A stretch of DNA of 64,000 nucleotides from Vitrella brassicaformis (taxonomy: Eukaryota > Sar > Vitrellaceae): NCBI GenBank assembly GCA_001179505.1, contig CDMY01000324.1:56051-120050 (forward strand), written 5' to 3'. A program made the position numbers and the translations under genes. Shown here piece after piece: positions 47,988 through 64,000 of this stretch (its first letter is position 1; each line of letters opens with the position of its first letter). Under the pieces are notes generated by a model. The model had not been told where the DNA came from and searched no databases. It saw nothing but the letters and a program-made list of their open reading frames with translations.

Positions 47988-50289
47988 CTATCCGAGTGAG
48001 CTCAGGTTGGCGTTCGACAGCGTGGCCACCGAGCTGCGCGACGGCACCTGCACGACACACACACGACAGGAGAGAAGCGAGAAATGCACCAATCGTCCAT
48101 CCATTCCCCCCCCTCTCTCTCTGTGTGTGTGTATGTGGTACCTTCTTCATCATGCTGACGGTCTCCTCTGGTGCGAGGAGTGCCTGTGAGGGGACCTTCC
48201 TCATGATCTGGACGAACTGGTCGAACCCGATCTCGCCGTCCTGCCCCCAGTCGCCCTCGAACAGCTCGCTGTCCGTGTCTGGGAAGTCTCCCTCCTCGGG
48301 CGAGAAGCCCCCGTTGTGCATGGGCCCCCCGCCCGGCGCCCCCGCCATGTGGATGACCTGGCGCAGCTCGTCCTTGGAGATGCGGCCGTTGCCGTCGATG
48401 TCGAAGACGCGGAATGCGGCCCGGCAGGCCTCCTCCTGGATGTAGTGGGACTGATTGAGGCAGGCGGCCAGGAACTCCGTGTAGTCGACGGTGCCGGTGG
48501 CGGCCGTGTCGACGTCCTGGAGGATCTTCTCGAAGTCGGCGGGGATCTGCCGCATCCCGCCCGCCATGATGCCCTCGCGGATCTCGGCCGCCGTCAGCTT
48601 CCCGTTGCCCCGCTTGTCGAGCATCATGAAGGCCTCCTTGAGCGTCTCGATGTCGTTGTCGCTCATCTGCTGGGCTATCACCGTTAGCGCGATCTTCTTC
48701 ATCCGCGAGAGCCCCTGGAACCGCCGGAACTTGGCGAGGATGTCGAAGCCCAGCGGCCGGCTGGCTGCGGGGTTCTCGGGGGTGAATGCGTGGAACCAGG
48801 GGTGCTGCAGGGCCTCGTCGGCGGTGATGCGGTACTTGGGGTGACGGGTGAGCAGCTTGGTGATGAGGTCCTTGGCCTCGTTGGACACCTGCTGCCACTC
48901 CGCCTCGGGGAACTGGAACTTGCCGATCTTCACCTTCTGCATGATCTCGGCGTCACTGATTGATTGATTCAACCATACCACCACACACACACACACACAC
49001 ATACGAATGAGAAAGGGGGCATCCATCGCCGCGTGTGTGGGTGGGGTGTGGGGTGGGTGTGATGCTTTCTTTGCTTACGATGGTCCGTTGAATGGCGGGT
49101 ATCCGCAGAGGAGGATGTACATCATGACGCCGGCCGACCACACGTCGCACTCTGGCCCATACCTGCCCTCGAGCACCTGGGGGCTGACGTAGTAGGGGGT
49201 CCCCGCCCGTGTCCGCATGGGCTCGCCCGTCGTGAAGCGGGTGGCCAGGCCGAAGTCGATGAGCTTGATGGGGCTGTCCTTGGTCTTCTTGAGGAAGAGG
49301 AAATTCTCGGGCTTGAGGTCGCGGTGGGCCACGCCGCAGTTGTGGCAGTACTGGATGGCGCTGAGGATCTGCCGCAGCAGGCGCGCGGCGTCCTCCTCTG
49401 TGAATGTGCCCTCATCGAGGAGGCGGTCGAACAGCTCGCCGCCCTGGCACATCTCCATGACGAGGTAGATGTCGGTGGGGTCCTCGAAGGTCTCGTACAG
49501 CCGGACGATGTTGGGGTGGTCGAGCGACTTCATGATGTCGATCTCCTGCCGGAACCGGTCGATGTCCTCCACGTAGCACTTGGGGATCTTCTTGGCCGCA
49601 CGCACCATCCCCGTCGCCTTGTTAACCACCTCGTGCACCGAACCCCAGGTCCCCTGACCCACCTTCTCGGTCATCCGGTAGTACCGCGTCATCGGCCCTG
49701 TGTTGGCCAAGATGAACGCCTCGCGCTGGAATGTGTGCCCGCGGCGGGGTGTCAGCGGCCGCTCGTTGGCCGGCTCGCCGGCCGGGGGAGGCAGGCCAGC
49801 GCCGTAGAAGCGCGACGCCTCGGGGTCGGGGTGGCACTCTGGGCTGGCCTCGCCGGTGCCCGGCCTGAAGCCGTGGTGGCCGTAGGCGTCGTTGTAGGAG
49901 CTGAAGGCCCCGCCACCGCTGCCGTTGTTGTCGTAGGACACGGTGAGGGGCTCGTACGTCATGGTTGAGAGGTTGGGGTCGCCCCAGTTGTTGCGGATGG
50001 TGGTGAGGTGGTTCCTCTGGATAGAGAGGGAGCGGTTGCCGCCGATGGGCTCCCACCGGACCTGCTCAGGCGACCGCCGGATGATGTACTTGTACTCGGT
50101 GATGCCGCTGCCCTCCGGCCGGAAATGAATCTCGGGCGACTTCCACTCGGGGAAGGTCTCGGCCGTCGTCGTCAGGGGGATGGCCTTGGCGGCACCCCAC
50201 GACCCCAGCGTCTCGTCCGCACCGATGACGCACACAGACTCGCCCACATGGGTCTCGCGACACGTGCACAGGAAACACACCGCCGCCAT
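47988..50289 (-). CDS. CBM20-containing calcium-dependent protein kinase (CDPK2-like)
   Basis: Three exons on minus: 50289-49079, 48955-48142 and 48047-47988. Phases close; 694 residues. Residues 1-105 are a CBM20 starch-binding domain (VCVIGADETLGSWG, FPEWKSPEIHF, EYKYIIRR, VRWEPIGGNRSL). A Gly/Pro-rich linker follows. The kinase domain (about 204-460) has the glycine loop GQGTWG 211-216, Lys233 in AAKK, HRDLKPEN from His322, DFG 345-347, and GTPYYVSPQVLEG. A junction helix and four EF-hands follow, with loops near 517 (DKRGNGKLTAAE), 553 (DTAATGTVDYTE), 589 (DIDGNGRISKDE) and 639 (DWGQDGEIGFDQ). The same architecture is known from Toxoplasma CDPK2, which binds amylopectin and restrains its accumulation. 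The likely role here is Ca2+ control of cytosolic starch. No N-terminal Gly for myristoylation. Confidence 0.95.
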
Positions 50290-50656
50290 CGAGGTGGCAC
50301 CGAGAGAGGGACGTAGCTACGCGGTCGCAGGCAGGCACCCTGGTCAGTCAGGAGGCCACTCGAGAAATGACAGCCGCTCGAGATACCACAGCCGTGAGAC
50401 GACGACAGGTCAGGAAGCAAAATGAACCAAAGAGGATGAAGCACTTCATGCTTCACTCATACGTCTGCCCTCTGCTTGGTCTTTCCTTCACCCTTTCTGC
50501 TTTGCGAGCTTAGCTTGCAAAGGCAAACAGTGTCTCGACGTGAAAAAGCGAAAGCAGAGCGGTTCTGGGCATCGATAACCTTAGCTTGACTGCAGATGCG
50601 CCTGTCGGTGTGTTGATCTCCAGTCGGGAGTGACTGACCCGTCGATACGGTCGGCC
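50290..50656. promoter_or_regulatory. Divergent intergenic region (CDPK / PRP8)
   Basis: 367 bases between two head-to-head start codons. Contains TTTGCGAGCTTAGCTTGCAAAGGCAAA near 50501-50526, where TTTGC and GCAAA flank an AGCTTAGCT core as an imperfect inverted repeat. It could be a shared regulatory site; no named factor is implied. The GTGAC-rich last 40 bases are likely PRP8 leader. Confidence 0.45.
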
Positions 50657-61373
<10,717 letters not shown>

Positions 61374-61972
61374 CGTTACTAACTGGTGTGGGGTGGGGGT
61401 CTCGGCTGGCTTGGGCCGGCCGTCAAGGTGTGAGTGAGTGTGTGGATGTGAGTGTGTGGATGAGAGTGTGTGAGGGATGCCATCGATCTGATCGGCGCAA
61501 CCAACGATTTATCGATTTGTACGTGGCTGCCTGCCTACATGAGTAATGAGTATTTTTGACATTAATGCAGTCAGTCAGTGAATGTCGCGTGCGTGTTTGC
61601 ACTACACATGGACATCATGCCGTGTGTGTGAGGTCTCTCCGACGTGTGATTGATGTGCTGATGGATTGCAATGCAGTTGGTGTGTTTCCCATTGTCCGTC
61701 TCCGGCTGGTCACGCGTCATGCAGGTGGTGACAGAGCCACGAGCATGAAGAGTGACCACCATGGCGGCAGACAATGGACGACACTGGATGGACCACCAGA
61801 CAGACCATGCAGACTATAGTCTGCATGGTGTCTGTTGGTGGACACACGACACGAACGATCGTTGACACTCACACACTTGCCTATGTCTGTCAATCACCTC
61901 TGCAGAGATCCATCCATCCATGCATCCATCTAGTCTAGACAAGGCACAGCAACGACCGAGCGAGCCAGCGAT
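61374..61972. other. Convergent intergenic region
   Basis: 3' flanks of PRP8 and the F-box/LRR gene. Begins with a TGTGAGTG/TGGATGTGAGTG tandem near 61430-61470. An inverted repeat CAGACCATGCAGACTATAG / CTATAGTCTGCATGGTGTCTG sits at about 61800-61831: two arms of roughly 17 bases with almost no loop. No gene seen. Confidence 0.5.
61800..61831. other. Near-perfect palindrome
   Basis: CAGACCATGCAGACTATA is followed directly by TAGTCTGCATGGTGTCTG. Apart from one extra base near the end of the right arm, the two arms are reverse complements, so the stretch could form a long hairpin or cruciform. It lies between two gene 3' ends and may serve as a 3' processing or transcription-stop structure, which is inference. 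Confidence 0.5.
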
Positions 61973-63514
61973 CTACCACTTGCTTTTCTCCTCCGCCAGT
62001 ATCTCCGCCAGGTCATGATATTCCTGGTAATATGGGTCCTCAGTGCTCTCGCCATTCACGTAACACGGCACAGAACGGTTGCCAGCCACCTCTGCCAAAC
62101 GATCCACCAGCTGAGAGCCACAGCCACGGCACACACGAAACAGATGAGTGAGGCTCTCATGAGGATGGCACTGCTCAGTGACTTTCCATCGTGGCTTGCT
62201 CAGCTCACCGCTGGGTTGTCCACAGCGTTGTAGCTCAGATCAAGGTAGCGGAGGTTTGGCAACACGGCGGGCCGCTCCTCAAACAGGCGCACCAGACACC
62301 GAGCACCGTACTCATAGATGCGGTTGTTCGACAGACCCAACACCTGCAGCAAAAGGAGACACAGACAACGAACGAAGCATGGGCAGACGCCTCCCTACCA
62401 TGCCATGCCCCCGTGTGGTCGCTTACGATCAGTTTCTCCGCGTGAGGGAATGCCTCTTCACAGAGAGTGGCGAGTTCCTGACTGGTGATGCCATTGCAGC
62501 CGATCTCGACCTTCTGCAGCCGGGGGCAGCGTCTGAACACTTCGCCAATGGCTCGCACCTTGCCGGGGAAGGTGGCGGGGTTGTGTGAGAGGTTCACTGT
62601 CCGCAGCTGTGGAAGTGTGCTCACCTGATTTGAGCCATCCTCACACACAGAATGGAAATCGACACACCGTGTCTGCACGCCCTCCCTTTCTTTTGTTCTC
62701 GTACCAGTTGGATCATGGATGCTTCAAGGGCGTTGCGCGAGATATCCAGCTCCACCAGCTTCTCGCATGAGGCCAGATGTGCCCCAACCGCCTCTCGCAC
62801 GGCCTTCAGCCCAAGCCGCCTTCGCAGGTTGAGCGACCTCAGCTCTCTGAACGACCGCAATTGCTCCATAGCGGCTCTGACGATGTCGTATGCGTTGCAG
62901 TCCCGCAAGTCCAGCATACACAGCGACGCCGAGTTCTGCAGGATGGCAGCGCTGACGCGGGCATAGTCGGCTGTCGAGAAGGCGCTGCTGAGGAAGACCG
63001 ATATGGTTAGGAAGCGGAGGTTGGTGCACTGCTCAAAGACTTGCACCAGCCTCAGGAACTCCTCCCGCGTGCCCACGTCGATGGACAGGCTGATGACTGA
63101 GCTCGCGAGAAGGGCCTTGGAATGGGCGAGGACTGAGTCTGCGGTCCGGCTGTTGACGCGCAGGGATCCGCACGCCAGCTGCCATGAATCACTGAAACAC
63201 ACATGCAGACAGCAGGGACGAACCGTGCAAGATCATGCCCGAACCGGGGTCTTCTCTGTGCGCGTCATGTGTCACCTCATCCGATGGAGAGCACGGTACA
63301 GCGATGCAGAGGAACGAAGGAGGCTGCGGCAGACTTCTCCGACGGTGAGAAACTCGATGATCTTCAGAAGCACGTTCGCATCGAGAGAGGCGAATGGCGA
63401 CTGCTTCCGGCTGCCGTGAGCAGCTCCTCCCGAGCCGTCATCCATTACACGCCTCGACCTTTGGACGTAGGGAACATTCTCGTACGTGCCGAGCGACCAC
63501 TTGATGCGATGCAT
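61973..63514 (-). CDS. F-box / leucine-rich-repeat protein
   Basis: Five exons on minus: 63514 (or 63445)-63276, 63191-62705, 62624-62427, 62343-62209 and 62110-61973. Phases close; 375 residues from the start at 63445, 398 from 63514. The N-terminal part has an F-box-like helix set (FASLDANVLLKIIEFLTVGE followed by VCRSLLRSSASLYRAL). Next come ribonuclease-inhibitor-type LRRs: LCMLDLRDCNAYDIV, LRSLNLRRRLGLKAV, LVELDISRNALEASM, LRTVNLSHNP, LQKVEIGCNGIT, VLGLSNNRIYEYG and LRYLDLSYNAVDN. The protein would be a substrate receptor of an SCF-type ubiquitin ligase; no target can be named. The tail is acidic (DPYYQEYHDLAEILAEEKSKW). The downstream start at 63445 gives a typical short leader and is slightly preferred. 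Confidence 0.78.
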
Positions 63515-64000
63515 AGGGAGGCCCCGGGAAAAGGAGGAGAGAGAGAAAAAAGCAGGGTGAGTGCGAGCTGGGAAAAGATCTGCTTCCTTTCCCCCGGTTT
63601 CCCCCCAACCAACAAAATCCCACCGTTCATCTCCCAGGGTTTCTCACCCTCGCCCTCCCCCAAATGCCCACTCGGTACCTACCTACCAACCTTTCCCTCT
63701 CTCCCGGTGTTGAAGTGCTATCGCGTTCTCCTCTGATCCTCTCCGCGCTAAGCTCATTGTTGAGGAGGACTTTCGAGACCCTCAGCTGAAAGGACCGACC
63801 GAAACCCCATCCCACTCTACCAGGTGTGCGCCATTGTCGCTCTCTACATCAGGTGTGCGCCATTGTCGCTCTCACTCGGGCCGCCCTCGCTCTCTACATC
63901 AGGTGTGCGCCATTGTCGCTCTCGCTCGGGCTCTTCCCACTGCCGCTTTCGGCAAAATGACCCGGTGTGGGACCTGAACCCATACCATAATCCCCTGCAG
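63515..64000. other. Intergenic, pyrimidine-rich, with tandem repeat
   Basis: Upstream of the F-box/LRR gene. Contains polypyrimidine stretches near 63590-63665 and the tandem repeat at 63821-63931. Frames on both strands are open but biased (Pro/Ser/Arg), and I call no gene. The window ends CCCCTGCAG, which could be an intron acceptor of a plus-strand gene continuing beyond. Confidence 0.45.
63821..63931 (+). repeat. Short tandem/direct repeat, three units
   Basis: CAGGTGTGCGCCATTGTCGC followed by TCTC occurs at 63821, 63850 and 63900. Copies two and three extend into a longer shared unit of about 38 bases (preceded by CTCTCTACAT, followed by an ACTCGGG or GCTCGGG end) with a 50-base period. 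No coding or terminal-repeat context. Confidence 0.8.

Noticed and set aside
48316-49968. Long plus-strand open frames antisense to the CDPK gene
   Set aside because: They are mirror images of a strongly conserved minus-strand coding sequence; the translations are Val/Leu/Ala/Arg-rich with no motif.

Overview
This is a piece of a eukaryotic nuclear genome: GC-rich, densely packed and very intron-rich. About 16 protein genes are read from both strands. Introns are mostly 50-150 bases, begin GT (one GC) and end AG, and are packed with (TG)n, (CT)n, (CTGT)n and (ATCC)n microsatellites. I see no bacterial operons, tRNAs, rRNAs, CRISPR arrays or complete mobile elements. The gene set points to a photosynthetic alveolate, most likely a chromerid such as Vitrella: a starch-binding (CBM20) calcium-dependent protein kinase like the apicomplexan CDPK2 group, a methyltransferase with a signal-plus-transit presequence of the red complex plastid type (Phe directly after the predicted signal cleavage), an HhoA/Deg-type protease, and several unfamiliar LRR, F-box-like and TLDc-like proteins. 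The organism assignment is inference.

Layout. 0.8-2.6 kb (-): NPF-motif membrane protein. 2.6-4.5 kb (+): MYND zinc-finger protein. 4.9-7.7 kb (+): mitochondrial GTPBP6/HflX GTPase. 7.9-20.7 kb (-): very large NBAS/Sec39 vesicle-tethering protein. 21.3-23.2 kb (-): plastid-type SAM methyltransferase. 23.5-25.7 kb (+): ankyrin-like protein with acidic tail. 26.3-28.4 kb (+): proline-rich F-box-like protein. 28.8-32.7 kb (-): LRR-like protein with TLDc-like C-terminus. 32.8-34.9 kb (+): GT32-type glycosyltransferase. 35.7-36.3 kb (-): doubtful small membrane protein. 36.7-38.5 kb (+): unknown low-complexity protein. 39.2-39.5 kb (+): orphan terminal exon of PurL (FGAM synthase). 39.9-41.2 kb (+): TMBIM/Bax-inhibitor gene with two apparent frameshifts. 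42.0-43.7 kb (-): class I DAHP synthase. 43.8-46.1 kb (+): HtrA/Deg protease. 46.55-46.85 kb: assembly gap. 48.0-50.3 kb (-): CBM20-CDPK. 50.7-61.4 kb (+): complete 37-exon PRP8. 62.0-63.5 kb (-): F-box/LRR protein. The end carries a small tandem repeat.

Exon limits quoted are my own readings of GT/AG borders. For most genes every intron phase closes, which supports the models. The genes are mostly unrelated housekeeping and regulatory functions (splicing, ER-Golgi tethering, aromatic amino-acid entry step, organelle proteolysis and ribosome quality control, Ca2+ signalling). Many lie head to head, two pairs with start codons only 35 and 44 bases apart.
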